Positions 29,445-38,205 of a DNA stretch of 64,000 bases are shown here, piece after piece. The position numbers and the translations under genes were made by a program. This DNA comes from Mycolicibacterium rhodesiae (GTDB lineage Bacteria; Actinomycetota; Actinomycetes; Mycobacteriales; Mycobacteriaceae), in the NCBI RefSeq assembly GCF_002086695.1, contig NZ_MVIH01000002.1, positions 558,001-622,000 on the forward strand. The letters are read 5' to 3'. Below the pieces are notes generated by a model. The model did no database searches. It worked only from the letters and a program-made list of their open reading frames with translations, and was not told where the DNA came from. Each line of letters starts with the position of its first letter. The first letter of the stretch is position 1.

Positions 29445-29578
29445 TCCGCCGGCGCCGCAAGGGCGCAGCGCCATGTCGCTGCTCGGCTCGACAACGTTCA
29501 GCACAGTTCGTAGCCTTGCCCGGAACATCGACAGCCGCGCCAGGACCGCTCCATGACCGAAGGATCGTGACAATCCGC

Positions 29579-30682
29579 ATGACCGGGATTCGCCACTGCC
29601 TTCGCCGGACCGTATGTGGTGCCGGGATTGTGCTCCTGGTGGTGGCCGCGTCGCTGGGTGCAGTGCATGCGGAGCCTGCCGACGATGCGTTGGCCAGGCT
29701 CAAAGAGTTGTCTCAGCAGGCGGTGCGCGGCCGCGAAGCCGTCACCGCAGCCCAGCGTGACGCCGAGGCTGCGCAGGCCCAGCAGGCCGCGGCGGAGGAT
29801 CGCCAACGCGCCGACGTCGCGGCGCTGGAGGCCGCGAACCAACAACTGGCGCCGTATCAAGCCGCGGTCGACCGCCTTGCGGCGATGACCTATATGGGCG
29901 GCGGTGAAAGCCAGATGGCGGCCGTTCTCAGTGCGTCGTCGCCGCAACGCCTCATCGACAAGTTGTCGCTGCAGCATCTGGTGAACGCCACGACCGCCGA
30001 TCAGATGAGGGGATATCGAGATACGCGCGAGCGTGCCGCTGCTGTCGCCCGTGCCTCAGAGCAATCAGCCGCGGACGCGCGCGCCGCGGCCGAGCGCGCT
30101 GCCGCTATTCAAGCGGACCTGCAAGCCACGTGGCAGGAACTGCTGCGTCAGATCGCCGCCGCGGAAGCCCAGTACGCGGCGTTGACTCCCCAGCAGCAAG
30201 CGGTGATCGACAACGCCGCACCGCCCCCCGATCCAGGGCCCCCGCAGGACCCGGCGATCGTCGCGATGCCCGGCCTGCCGCCCGGCGACCTGGCTCCGCC
30301 ACCGGAAGCTGCCGTCGTCCCGGACGATCCCGCGGCATTGCCCGTCGGCGTCGCCAATGAGGTTGGCTTACAACCCAATACGATCTTGGCCGCGCGGACG
30401 ATCAGCGCGCAGTTTCCGCAGATCGCCACCATCGACGGGGTACGGCCCGATTCGAAGCCGTGGCATCCGCGCGGTCTGGCGATCGACATCATGATCCCCA
30501 ACCCGGACAGCCCGGAGGGCATCGCGCTCGGCGACCAGATCCGCGCGTTCGCGATGGCCAACGCCTCCCGATTCGGACTGCAGGACGTGATCTGGCGGGG
30601 CGTCTACTCCACGCCGGCCGGGCCTCAAGCCACGGGTTACGGACACTTCGACCACGTGCACATCACCACCACACCGCGCTAG
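29579..30682 (+). CDS. Secreted coiled-coil protein with M15-like metallopeptidase domain
   Basis: A 367-residue exported protein: signal peptide (hydrophobic VCGAGIVLLVVAASLGAVHA), a long Ala/Gln-rich coiled coil (about residues 30-210), a Pro-rich linker (residues about 215-265) and a C-terminal domain with HPRGLAIDIMI and GHFDHVHI. Those match the SxHxxGxAxD and HxH zinc ligands of M15/VanY-like D-Ala-D-Ala peptidases, so cell-wall cleavage is the likely role. A GTG at 29567 is an alternative start. It is paralogous to the gene at 33145, including the AxSASSPQRLIDKL segment. Confidence 0.75.
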   Translation: MTGIRHCLRRTVCGAGIVLLVVAASLGAVHAEPADDALARLKELSQQAVRGREAVTAAQRDAEAAQAQQAAAEDRQRADVAALEAANQQLAPYQAAVDRLAAMTYMGGGESQMAAVLSASSPQRLIDKLSLQHLVNATTADQMRGYRDTRERAAAVARASEQSAADARAAAERAAAIQADLQATWQELLRQIAAAEAQYAALTPQQQAVIDNAAPPPDPGPPQDPAIVAMPGLPPGDLAPPPEAAVVPDDPAALPVGVANEVGLQPNTILAARTISAQFPQIATIDGVRPDSKPWHPRGLAIDIMIPNPDSPEGIALGDQIRAFAMANASRFGLQDVIWRGVYSTPAGPQATGYGHFDHVHITTTPR

Positions 30683-30690
30683 CGGCGACG

Positions 30691-31644
30691 TCAGGCGAAA
30701 ATCCGCTGCGCGTTCTCGGATGTCACCCGACGCCAATCAGTACTCCGGTCGGCGTCCAGTGCGGCGACTTGCTTGCCGATGCCGAACTCAGGCGTCCAGC
30801 AGGAATCGCTGCCGTAGAGGATGCGTTCGGTGCCGACCACATCCGCCAAGACCGCCGCCTGGGTGGGCATCGGATATCCGGCGAGGTCGAACCAGAAGCG
30901 ACGCAATTGGGTTTCGGTGGTCAGCGGTCCGGGTGGACTGCCATCAGGCATCGGCCACAGGCTCCGGAACTGCTCTATCCGCGCCGCCAGCAGCGGCAGG
31001 GCGGCCCCGCAATGCGGGATCAAGAACTTGATGTCGGGGTACCGACCAACAACGTTCGCGAACACCAAATCGGTTATGGTGCGGGTGGTTTCGAACATGA
31101 ACTCGATGATCGGCCGGGGGCGACCGAGCGCCACTACCTCGGCCTGCGGCGGCGACGTCGGGTGGACGAAAACGATGGAACGCCGAGCGTTCAAACACTC
31201 CCACAGCGGCTCGAGCGCCGCGTCACCGAGGTACTGTCCGCGGTGGTTGCTCAGGAGGATCACGCCGGCCGCCGCGTGACGGTCGATGGCGCGCTGCGCT
31301 TCGACGACCGCCGTGTCCACGTCGGGTAGCGGAAGGGACGCGAAGTAGGAGAAGCGACCCGGATGGGCGGCGACCGTCGTGACGGCGAAGTCGTTGACGT
31401 GCCGGGCCAGTGCGGACGCCTCCGATGAGTCGGCGAAGGACACCCCTGGCGAGGACATCGACAGGACCGCGTGACGAATCCGATTGTCCTGCATCAGTTT
31501 CAGCTGTGCTTCGATACTCCATGACGGCCACATGGGCATGCCGTCAGGATGCTCGATCCCCGCGCCGATCGCGGCGCTGACGTACTCGTCGGTCAGGAAG
31601 TGGGCGTGAACGTCGACCAAATCGGAGCTGTTCGATGCGGCCAC
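30691..31644 (-). CDS. Amidohydrolase-family (ACMSD-like) protein
   Basis: A 317-residue metal-dependent amidohydrolase-2 enzyme. Metal and catalytic residues are visible in VDVHAHF (HxH), IVFVHPTSPP, FLIPHCGAAL and ILYGSDSC. Relatives are decarboxylases of the ACMSD/gamma-resorcylate type or lactone hydrolases. The GTG at 31644 gives the metal-binding HxH near residue 12. It faces the upstream secreted protein convergently (8-bp gap) and has no obvious pathway partner. Confidence 0.83.
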   Translation of the reverse strand: MAASNSSDLVDVHAHFLTDEYVSAAIGAGIEHPDGMPMWPSWSIEAQLKLMQDNRIRHAVLSMSSPGVSFADSSEASALARHVNDFAVTTVAAHPGRFSYFASLPLPDVDTAVVEAQRAIDRHAAAGVILLSNHRGQYLGDAALEPLWECLNARRSIVFVHPTSPPQAEVVALGRPRPIIEFMFETTRTITDLVFANVVGRYPDIKFLIPHCGAALPLLAARIEQFRSLWPMPDGSPPGPLTTETQLRRFWFDLAGYPMPTQAAVLADVVGTERILYGSDSCWTPEFGIGKQVAALDADRSTDWRRVTSENAQRIFA

Positions 31645-31791
31645 TCGCTCTCCTCAGGCTCGGCGCACGAGCAGTAGATCTGTCCGCCGCGCACCAAATC
31701 TACGCGCCGTTCGTACGCGCCATGACCGCAGCAAACGTGAATATCGTCGAGCTCGGTAACGCAACGCACATCCGGCAGCGATACTGACGGC

Positions 31792-32103
31792 ATGGTAAAG
31801 AAAATTGCTGTTGTCCTGTTCAGCGCGGCCGCCTTCGCGGCAATCCCGGCGGCGATCGCTCCGGCGGCCCAGGCCGACGTATGCGGAGACATCGGTGGTC
31901 GGCATGTGACCGTCGGCGGGTGCACACCGGGCATCGCAGGCGATGCCGTGGACGCGGCTGTCGCGGGTGACTGGGTTCGGTACGGCTTGCCGGAGACGTA
32001 CGCGTTCTCGCTGGTCCCCGCATTCCCGGGCGAACAGCCCTGCATCTCTCCCAACGGCCTGCCGTACTACACCCCCGGCGACGCTCCCTGCTGGGTCGGG
32101 TAG
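31792..32103 (+). CDS. Small secreted cysteine-containing protein
   Basis: A 103-residue protein with a clean signal peptide (KKIAVVLFSAAAFAAIPAAI, cleavage near AAQA-D) and a mature part of about 75 residues with four Cys (VCGDIGG, GGCTPG, EQPCIS, APCWVG), which could form two disulfides in the envelope. No enzyme motif is seen. It belongs to the type of small exported hypothetical proteins common in mycobacteria. Function unknown. Confidence 0.72.
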   Translation: MVKKIAVVLFSAAAFAAIPAAIAPAAQADVCGDIGGRHVTVGGCTPGIAGDAVDAAVAGDWVRYGLPETYAFSLVPAFPGEQPCISPNGLPYYTPGDAPCWVG

Positions 32104-32155
32104 CTCCGGCCCGGGAATACCCGTTCCGGCCGAGCGGGTCCCCTAGTCTCGGATC

Positions 32156-33031
32156 GTGACCTCCGCTGCCCAAGAACAGTCCGTCGTTGTCGGCATCGAC
32201 GGATCGGACGCCTCGCTCGGCGCTGCCCGCTGGGCCGCGGAGTTCGCCACAACCCATGCCCTCCCGCTGACGTTGCTGCACGCGGTCCCGCGGCTCGAAT
32301 GGCATTTCGCCGGCGATGAAGCACCCACCGGACCCGAGGGCAACGGCGACAAGGTGCTCGCGGCGGCGGAAGCGGACGTGCGGTCGGCTCACCCCGATCT
32401 TGTGATCAGTACGGCGACGGTCAAGTCCGCGGTCGCGACGGCCCTTGCCGATGCCGCGCAATCAGCCCGGCTGCTGGTGGTCGGCACCGGTGCGGCGGAC
32501 CACCGAGCGCTGGGCGGCCATGCTGTGAGGATCGTCCACCGTGCTCACTGTCCGGTGGCGGTCTGGCGGGCCCCGGTCGCCAGGCGGACCGGCAAACCGT
32601 TGCCGGTCGTGGTCGGTATCGACGACTCGGATGCGTCCGGACGGGCGCTCGCGGAAGCCTTTGACATCGCCCGCGTATTGCATGCGCAGCTGACGGTGGT
32701 GCACATGTGGGAGATCGACGCGGCGGTCGGAATGGGCGACCTCGGCGGCGCGGGAAATATGGACTGGCAGTTGCTGGACGTGCTGGAGGCCCAGCAGCGC
32801 CGGCGGATGGACGAGCTGGTGCAACCGCTGGCCAGCAAGTATCCCAACGCCCACGTCGTCAAGATTTTTCAGGACGTCAGCCCGGCGAAAGGGCTCACTG
32901 ACCTGTCGCGGGAGGCTCAGCTGGTGGTCGTGGGCAGTCACGGCCGCGGGCGGCTGGCCGGCTCGATCCTCGGCTCGGTCGGCCAGAACCTGATTCATCA
33001 CGCAGAGTGCCCGGTGCTCGTGGTCCGGTAG
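32156..33031 (+). CDS. Universal stress protein, tandem Usp domains
   Basis: A 291-residue protein with two Usp domains. The first starts VVVGIDGSDASLGAARWAAE; the second starts PVVVGIDDSDASGRALAEAF and keeps the ATP-binding VVGSHGRGRLAGSILGSVGQ loop, while the first domain's loop is altered. In mycobacteria such proteins are commonly induced by hypoxia or nitric oxide through DosR, but I did not find a convincing DosR box upstream. Unlike the gene at 23272, the ATP motif here is intact. Confidence 0.9.
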   Translation: MTSAAQEQSVVVGIDGSDASLGAARWAAEFATTHALPLTLLHAVPRLEWHFAGDEAPTGPEGNGDKVLAAAEADVRSAHPDLVISTATVKSAVATALADAAQSARLLVVGTGAADHRALGGHAVRIVHRAHCPVAVWRAPVARRTGKPLPVVVGIDDSDASGRALAEAFDIARVLHAQLTVVHMWEIDAAVGMGDLGGAGNMDWQLLDVLEAQQRRRMDELVQPLASKYPNAHVVKIFQDVSPAKGLTDLSREAQLVVVGSHGRGRLAGSILGSVGQNLIHHAECPVLVVR

Positions 33032-33144
33032 GTCGCACGGTTGGACAACCTCCGCCCCGTTTCGTAACCTTTCCGAGACCTGAGCCATGTGGGTCTGCAA
33101 TTCGACGGAGACGACGTCGCCTGGCAGTCAAAGGATGCGCAGTC

Positions 33145-34086
33145 GTGAAGTTTCACCGGCCCTTCGCACCGAAAACTGGTCCGAGCAGGGCAGCGGGAGT
33201 GATCGCGATCGTCACTGCGCTGTGCGTGGTGTCGGCGGGCTCTGCGGTCGCCGAGCCGGAAGTCGACGAGCTGGCCAAGCTGAACGAGCTGACCAAACAG
33301 GCGCAGGAGTTGATCGAGACCGCTCAATCCGTGCAGCAGGACCTGGACAAGAAGTTGCAGCTGCAGAGCGCCGCGGAGCAGAAGCACACCGACGACCTGG
33401 CCGCGCTGGAATTCACCCGGGCGCAGCTGGCTGACTATCAGGGGACCGTCGACAGGGCCGCGGCTGCGATCTACGCCGGCGGGAGCACCGACAGCGTGAC
33501 GGCGTTCTTCTCGGCCGCGTCGCCCCAGCGCCTGATCGACCAACTGGCCTTCCAGCGGACGATCACCGACCAGATCACGGGACAGATGCGGAAGTTCCGC
33601 GAGGCCCAGCGACAGGCGGCGGTCGCCGCGGCGGCCTCCGCGGAATCCGCGGCCACCGCCAAAGCGGCCGCTGACGCCGCCGCGACGGTGCGAGCCGATT
33701 TGGAGAGCAAGCAGTCGGAGGTCGAAGGCCAGGTCAGGTTGGTGCGGGCAACCTACTACTCGCTGCCTGCCGCTCAGCAAGCGTTGTTAGGTCCGGGCGG
33801 CGCGATCCCCACTGTCGGGATGAGCGGCCTGACCCCAAACGCCCGAACCCTCGCGGCGTACATCATCGCGACCTTCCCGGGTGTGCAGTCCATCGGCGGG
33901 GTACGCCCGGACCCGATTCCCGATCATCCGAGCGGCCACGCCATCGACATCATGATCGGCAGCGATATGGCGCTGGGAGATGCGATCAACGCAGACGTCC
34001 AGAGCCAGGCGCAACGTTTCGGGGTGTCCTACACCATGTGGCGGGTGGCCAACCACTTCAACCACGTCCACGTCACGGTGTCCTGA
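33145..34086 (+). CDS. Secreted coiled-coil protein with M15-like metallopeptidase domain (paralogue)
   Basis: A 313-residue paralogue of the gene at 29579. It has a signal peptide (GVIAIVTALCVVSAGSAVA), a coiled coil (about residues 35-210) with ASPQRLIDQLAFQRTI, and a compact C-terminal domain with HPSGHAIDIMI and HFNHVHVTVS, the putative zinc ligands. It lacks the Pro-rich linker of its relative. GTG at 33145 follows AAAGGA with good spacing. Likely a cell-wall peptidase; the coiled coil recalls the regulatory arms of RipA/PcsB-type hydrolases. Confidence 0.75.
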   Translation: MKFHRPFAPKTGPSRAAGVIAIVTALCVVSAGSAVAEPEVDELAKLNELTKQAQELIETAQSVQQDLDKKLQLQSAAEQKHTDDLAALEFTRAQLADYQGTVDRAAAAIYAGGSTDSVTAFFSAASPQRLIDQLAFQRTITDQITGQMRKFREAQRQAAVAAAASAESAATAKAAADAAATVRADLESKQSEVEGQVRLVRATYYSLPAAQQALLGPGGAIPTVGMSGLTPNARTLAAYIIATFPGVQSIGGVRPDPIPDHPSGHAIDIMIGSDMALGDAINADVQSQAQRFGVSYTMWRVANHFNHVHVTVS

Positions 34087-34101
34087 CTCGGACCGCCGCA
34101 C

Positions 34102-34686
34102 TCAGGACGCTGCGTCGATCCCCGTGATGGTGATGGCGAACGGGCCCTGCTGTTTGTCGAGGATGTAGACCGATACTCCGCTGATGCTCGACGGGTCCAG
34201 AGTCGCAGGGGCCTGCGGCGCTGGATCCAGCCGCATCCCCACCGGCTGGAAAGCTGCCACGGGAAGCTCGTAGGTCCGTTGGACGCCGGCTTCAGTGCGG
34301 AACCGCTGAATGTAGGACCACGACTGCCCCGCGGCGCCCACTTTCACCACGTAGGTCTTACCGTCGCCCACCGCACGCACGCGGATCGACGTCACGCCCG
34401 CGGCTCGTCGCCCGATATCGGGATCTTCCGGACTGCGGGCGGAGGCGAAACCGCCGTTGTTCTCCAGTGAGATGGTTCCCGAAAACACAAGGCCCCCATC
34501 GCTGTCCGTGACCGTCGAGGTGGACCGACCGCCCATGACGGGGTCATTGACCGTCGTCCAACCGGCGTCCAGGGAAACCAGCGGGACCTCGGGTCCGGCG
34601 TGTGCGGATCTTTCGATGCTTCCGCACGAGACCATCACAAGTGTCGACAGTGCTGCTATGGCGCCGACCAGACCGCGCCGAAACAT
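34102..34686 (-). CDS. CIA30-family lipoprotein
   Basis: A 194-residue protein with a lipoprotein signal (VMVSCGS, acylated Cys near residue 20) and a CIA30/galactose-binding-like beta sandwich (WTTVNDPVMGGRSTS, SGTISLENNGGFASARS, YVVKVGAAGQSWSYIQRF, LPVAAFQP). Bacterial CIA30 lipoproteins are of unknown function despite the mitochondrial complex I assembly name. The ATG at 34686 overlaps the stop of the small upstream frame (TGATG), so the two are translated together. Confidence 0.78.
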   Translation of the reverse strand: MFRRGLVGAIAALSTLVMVSCGSIERSAHAGPEVPLVSLDAGWTTVNDPVMGGRSTSTVTDSDGGLVFSGTISLENNGGFASARSPEDPDIGRRAAGVTSIRVRAVGDGKTYVVKVGAAGQSWSYIQRFRTEAGVQRTYELPVAAFQPVGMRLDPAPQAPATLDPSSISGVSVYILDKQQGPFAITITGIDAAS

Positions 34687-34823
34687 CAGCAAATCCTCGG
34701 GTTGGCGCGGATCTCGTTGCTGCGCATCGGCATACCGTCGATCACGGCGTAGATTCGTTCAAGGTCCGGGACGTCGGTGACCCGCAGTTTCTCGCCGCCG
34801 TCCTTGCCGATCAACACCACCAT
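34686..34823 (-). CDS. Truncated DUF4174-like small ORF
   Basis: A 45-codon frame from ATG at 34823 to TGA at 34686: MVVLIGKDGGEKLRVTD, then IYAVIDGMPMRSNEIR. The LIGKDGGxKLR and IDxMPMRxxE pieces match the C-terminal end of DUF4174 proteins, which are normally over 100 residues. The N-terminal thioredoxin-like half is missing. It lies between the TetR gene and the CIA30 gene and overlaps the latter by one base, so the ribosome may use it to reach the CIA30 start. Either a decayed gene or a functional mini-protein. Confidence 0.55.
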   Translation of the reverse strand: MVVLIGKDGGEKLRVTDVPDLERIYAVIDGMPMRSNEIRANPRIC

Positions 34824-34854
34824 GGTGCTTCTCAACTGTAGCGACGCCGAGAAT

Positions 34855-35427
34855 TCATTGAACGCTGGCTATCCTGCGAAATGCCCGCATCAGGACCGCC
34901 CGCAGTTGTTCCTCCGGGTGGTCTCCGAGCGCCGAGAGTGCCGGCCCTACCGATGTCGCTGAATATATGGCGAAGCGCTGGTCCAGATTTGGATTCGGGC
35001 CGTAGGTGACCTCGATGAGCGTATCGAGAATTCCTGGCCCGCCAACTGCTGTGCGCATGGCGTCGCGGAATGCCGCCTGCTGGGCCATGATTCGCGCGAA
35101 CTTGCGGCGTGCGAGAAACAGATCCGCCAGTCCGGTCACCAGGATGTCCGTGCGTTGTGGCCCGAGCGGTTGGGCACGGGCACGGTCCAACAGCTCGGAC
35201 AGGGTGGTGCGGACCGGTTCGGCGAGATCGTTCAGGATCTCCTGCTTGCCGCGGTAGTGGTAGTAGACCGCGGGCTTCGTCAGGCCCATCTCGCTGGCGA
35301 TGTCTTGTAAAGACGTTGCCTCATAACCTTTTTCGGCAAACAACGTCAGCGCCACACTGACGATGCGCTCTCGAGTCTGGCGTACGCGCTCTGCACGAGT
35401 CCTGGGCTCGGCGTCGGGCGGGGTCAC
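34855..35427 (-). CDS. TetR-family transcriptional repressor
   Basis: A 190-residue TetR protein with an N-terminal HTH (RERIVSVALTLFAEKGYEA, SLQDIASEMGLTKPAVYYHYRGK) and a helical ligand domain. GTG at 35427. It is divergent from a six-gene run beginning at 35536. The shared region carries two similar dyads, one beginning only 3 bp upstream of its start codon, so it most likely represses itself and that operon. It also heads the short unit with the DUF4174-like ORF and CIA30 lipoprotein. Confidence 0.9.
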   Translation of the reverse strand: MTPPDAEPRTRAERVRQTRERIVSVALTLFAEKGYEATSLQDIASEMGLTKPAVYYHYRGKQEILNDLAEPVRTTLSELLDRARAQPLGPQRTDILVTGLADLFLARRKFARIMAQQAAFRDAMRTAVGGPGILDTLIEVTYGPNPNLDQRFAIYSATSVGPALSALGDHPEEQLRAVLMRAFRRIASVQ

Positions 35428-35429
35428 GC

Positions 35430-35505
35430 GTTCACTTTACGGCTGTTAGGTGGATCACCTTTTCGCGGCGCGCTGGACATTTCATTTAACGGCCGTAAAG
35501 TGAAC
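35430..35505. promoter_or_regulatory. Paired operator-like sequences in the TetR/MBL divergent promoter
   Basis: GTTCACTTTACGGC (35430-35443) recurs as its exact reverse complement GCCGTAAAGTGAAC (35492-35505). Each copy lies in a dyad: TTTACGGCTGTTAG (35436-35449, imperfect) and TTAACGGCCGTAAA (35486-35499, nearly perfect). The centres are 50 bp apart. Such twin dyads are the usual operators of autoregulated TetR repressors. Binding is inferred. Confidence 0.7.
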
Positions 35506-35535
35506 TCCGGCGATGCTCGATCGAAAGGAGAACCG

Positions 35536-36468
35536 ATGCTCGACGAAGTCGATGGCGTGGACGCCGCCGCGACCGCACCGGACGGGAACAAGGAGTTCCG
35601 GTGGATCACATTGGGAACAATGAGCGGTCCACTTCCCAGTGCCGAGCGGCACCAGCCGGCGAACGTGCTCTATGACGGAGTGGAGGCGATCGTGGTCGAC
35701 TGTGGCGACGGCGCGGTCGATCAGCTGTGTAAGGCAGGAGTTCCTCTTGCGGCGGTGCGCACCGTCATACTCAGCCACTTGCATATCGACCACACCGCCG
35801 GTCTGTATGGGCTGCTTGGGCGCAGGCTACAAGCCCATATCCCTGGCCCGTTGACGATCTACGGCCCACGCGGCACGTTGCGCACGGTCAATGCGATCCG
35901 GTCGTCGTTCGACTTCGCCTCCGGCTCGATGTCACAGGTGCCGGGTTTCGTGCAGCACTTTGACGCCGAGATCACCGTCATCGAGATCACCGACGGGTCA
36001 CAGTTCACCGTGGGTGACATCGACTCTGTCACCGCCACGAATACGCACTATGCGTATCCCGCCGGCAGCCCGGAAGCGCATCGCTACCAGTCACTTTCAC
36101 TACGGTTCACCACACCGACGCGCAGCATTGCCTACACCGGCGATACCGGTCCGAGCGCGAACGTCGAACGATTGGCCGCCGGGGCGGACATGCTGGTGAG
36201 CGAGATCACCGACCCGGAGCAGGTCGTGTCGAACATATCGCGCGCATTCTCATTTCCGCCGTCGGCGCTCGCTGCGATCAAACGACGCTTCGAACTCGAA
36301 CACCTGGCCGCCCACGAGGTCGGGCTGTTGGCAAGCCGCGCAGACGTCAAATCGATTGTCATCACCCACAATCCGCTCACGCCGGAAAACATGGCCAAGG
36401 CCCGCATCGCTATCGGGGCACATTATGGGGGGTCGGTCACGTTCGCCGACGACCTGGACATCCACTGA
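35536..36468 (+). CDS. Metallo-beta-lactamase-fold hydrolase
   Basis: A 310-residue MBL-fold enzyme with the zinc motif HLHIDHTAG, a further His in TNTHYAYP, the Asp in YTGDTGPS and the final His in VITHNPL. The pattern is that of RNase Z-like or lactonase/arylsulfatase-type MBL proteins. The ATG at 35536 follows AAAGGAG at 5-base spacing; an upstream in-frame ATG/GTG would overlap the operator. First of six plus-strand genes under the TetR region. Confidence 0.85.
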   Translation: MLDEVDGVDAAATAPDGNKEFRWITLGTMSGPLPSAERHQPANVLYDGVEAIVVDCGDGAVDQLCKAGVPLAAVRTVILSHLHIDHTAGLYGLLGRRLQAHIPGPLTIYGPRGTLRTVNAIRSSFDFASGSMSQVPGFVQHFDAEITVIEITDGSQFTVGDIDSVTATNTHYAYPAGSPEAHRYQSLSLRFTTPTRSIAYTGDTGPSANVERLAAGADMLVSEITDPEQVVSNISRAFSFPPSALAAIKRRFELEHLAAHEVGLLASRADVKSIVITHNPLTPENMAKARIAIGAHYGGSVTFADDLDIH

Positions 36469-36485
36469 ACTGATCGGAACGCACT

Positions 36486-37463
36486 GTGACTGTGACATAT
36501 CTGGACTACGAGCACCATCCGGAAATATTTGTGCCGCATGGGTATCCGGAGCAGATCGTTGACCTCGGCGAGGTCAGGATGAACTACGCGACCGCGGGCG
36601 AGGCGCACAACCCGGCCATACTGCTCATCCCGGGCCAAACCGAATCCTGGTGGGGTTACGAGGATGTGATGAAGCTGCTTTCGCAACGCTTCCAGGTCTA
36701 TGCCGTCGACCTGCGCGGGCAAGGGCGGTCCACCTGGACGCCCGGCCGATATAGCCTCGACCTGTTCGGGTCCGACCTGGTTCGGTTCATCGACCGAGTG
36801 ATCGCACGACCGGTGGTGGTCAGCGGGCTGTCGTCGGGTGGAGTCGTCGCAGCGTGGTTGTCTGCCTACGCCGCGCCTGGGCAGATCCGCGCAGCCGTCT
36901 ACGAAGACGCCCCACTCTTCTCATCGGAAGTCAATCCCGCAGTGGGACCGTCGATTCGGCAGGCTGCAGGCCCGCTCTTCGAGCTTTTCTACAAGTGGTT
37001 GGGAGCGCAGTGGAGCATCGCCGACTTCGACGGCATGCGCAACGCGCAGGATGTGGAACTACCCAAGTGGATTCCGGCCGGTCTACTCGGCGCCGCCGAA
37101 GCTTCGGGGGAGCACGGGATCAACAGCGAGGTTCCGCAAAGTCTGCGCGAGTACGACCCGGAATGGGGCCACGCGTTTTCGACCGGGTCGGTGGCCCGTA
37201 ACTGTGACCACGAAACGATGCTGGCTCACGTGAAGGTCCCGGTTCTTTTCACCCACCACTTCCGCATGCTTGATCCGGCGACCGGTAGTCTCCTCGGCGC
37301 CATCTCCGACCAGCAGGTGCAATATGTGCAGAGTCTCGTCGAACAGGCCGGAAACTCGTTCCACTGCATGAACTTTCCGCAGATGCCGCACTCCATGCAC
37401 GGACACCAACCGCAGACCTACGTGGACACCGTTACAGCCTGGCTGGATGCTCTGCCGTCGTGA
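36486..37463 (+). CDS. Alpha/beta hydrolase
   Basis: A 325-residue alpha/beta hydrolase with LIPGQTESWWGYE, the DLRGQGRS segment, nucleophile elbow SGLSSGG and a C-terminal catalytic His in MPHSMHGH. It starts 17 bp after the MBL gene and overlaps the next gene by 4 bp, so it is within one operon. Substrate unknown; esters or epoxides are both possible. Confidence 0.85.
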   Translation: MTVTYLDYEHHPEIFVPHGYPEQIVDLGEVRMNYATAGEAHNPAILLIPGQTESWWGYEDVMKLLSQRFQVYAVDLRGQGRSTWTPGRYSLDLFGSDLVRFIDRVIARPVVVSGLSSGGVVAAWLSAYAAPGQIRAAVYEDAPLFSSEVNPAVGPSIRQAAGPLFELFYKWLGAQWSIADFDGMRNAQDVELPKWIPAGLLGAAEASGEHGINSEVPQSLREYDPEWGHAFSTGSVARNCDHETMLAHVKVPVLFTHHFRMLDPATGSLLGAISDQQVQYVQSLVEQAGNSFHCMNFPQMPHSMHGHQPQTYVDTVTAWLDALPS

Positions 37464-38182
37464 CTCGACACTCGACGACAGGTAAAGTCCCGCGGGGCCA
37501 ACGGCTTCGGCAGCGACTTCACAGCACAGGGGCTGCCTTCGCCACCATCATCACGTCACCTGAGACACCGCTGATCAATCTCGTGGGCGGATGGCACGGT
37601 CTGGCTGATGCGCTAGGACCGCACGCCGTGTTCCTCGCTGTCTACCTGGCGACAGAGCAGATCGGCCCGGCCGCCTGCGCCGCGCTGGCGCTCGCATTGG
37701 TCATGGCAGCGATACGACTGCACAGTCGGCAGCCGGTGCGGACTGCGCTGGCCGGCGCGGCGTTGATCGGGGTGTCCGCCCTCGCGGTCGTCACTACCGG
37801 TGACGGGACGGACTTCTATCTCCTGGACATCGCCCGCACGTCGGTGTTGAGCGTCGTCTTGGTTACCTCGCTGCTGGTCCGCCGCCCACTCCTCGGCGTG
37901 CTCATCGGCCCAGTTATCGCAGACACACGGTGGTACTCCGATCGCGTTCAACGTCGGGCCTATGACCTGTGCACCGTCATCTGGGCCGTCGCCGTCATTG
38001 TGCGCAGCGCCGTCAAAATCCCCTTCTACCTCGACGACAACGTGCTGGCGCTGGGCATCGCCAGCATGGTGATGGGGGTGCCCTTACTGCTGCTGACGAC
38101 GTACCTGCAGCTACGGATTCTGCGAGCCGCGTATTCACAGGTGGATGACGGTTCGGCCGCCGCCGCGGAGACGGCGCGGTAG
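37460..38182 (+). CDS. DUF3159-like membrane protein
   Basis: A 240-residue protein with about six hydrophobic helices. The opening LINLVGGWHGLADALGPHAVFL and the RRPLLGVLIGP segment resemble DUF3159 actinobacterial membrane proteins. GTG at 37460 overlaps the hydrolase stop (GTGA), so translation is coupled. Function unknown; the operon position suggests transport or membrane storage of the pathway substrate. Confidence 0.65.
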   Translation: MTRHSTTGKVPRGQRLRQRLHSTGAAFATIITSPETPLINLVGGWHGLADALGPHAVFLAVYLATEQIGPAACAALALALVMAAIRLHSRQPVRTALAGAALIGVSALAVVTTGDGTDFYLLDIARTSVLSVVLVTSLLVRRPLLGVLIGPVIADTRWYSDRVQRRAYDLCTVIWAVAVIVRSAVKIPFYLDDNVLALGIASMVMGVPLLLLTTYLQLRILRAAYSQVDDGSAAAAETAR

Positions 38183-38205
38183 ATGCTCTTGCCCAAGAGG
38201 GCACG

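Noticed and set aside
32104-32155. DosR box before the tandem universal stress gene
   Set aside because: The sequence near GGGTCCCC does not keep the GGGACTNNNGGCCC-type symmetry expected of a DosR site.
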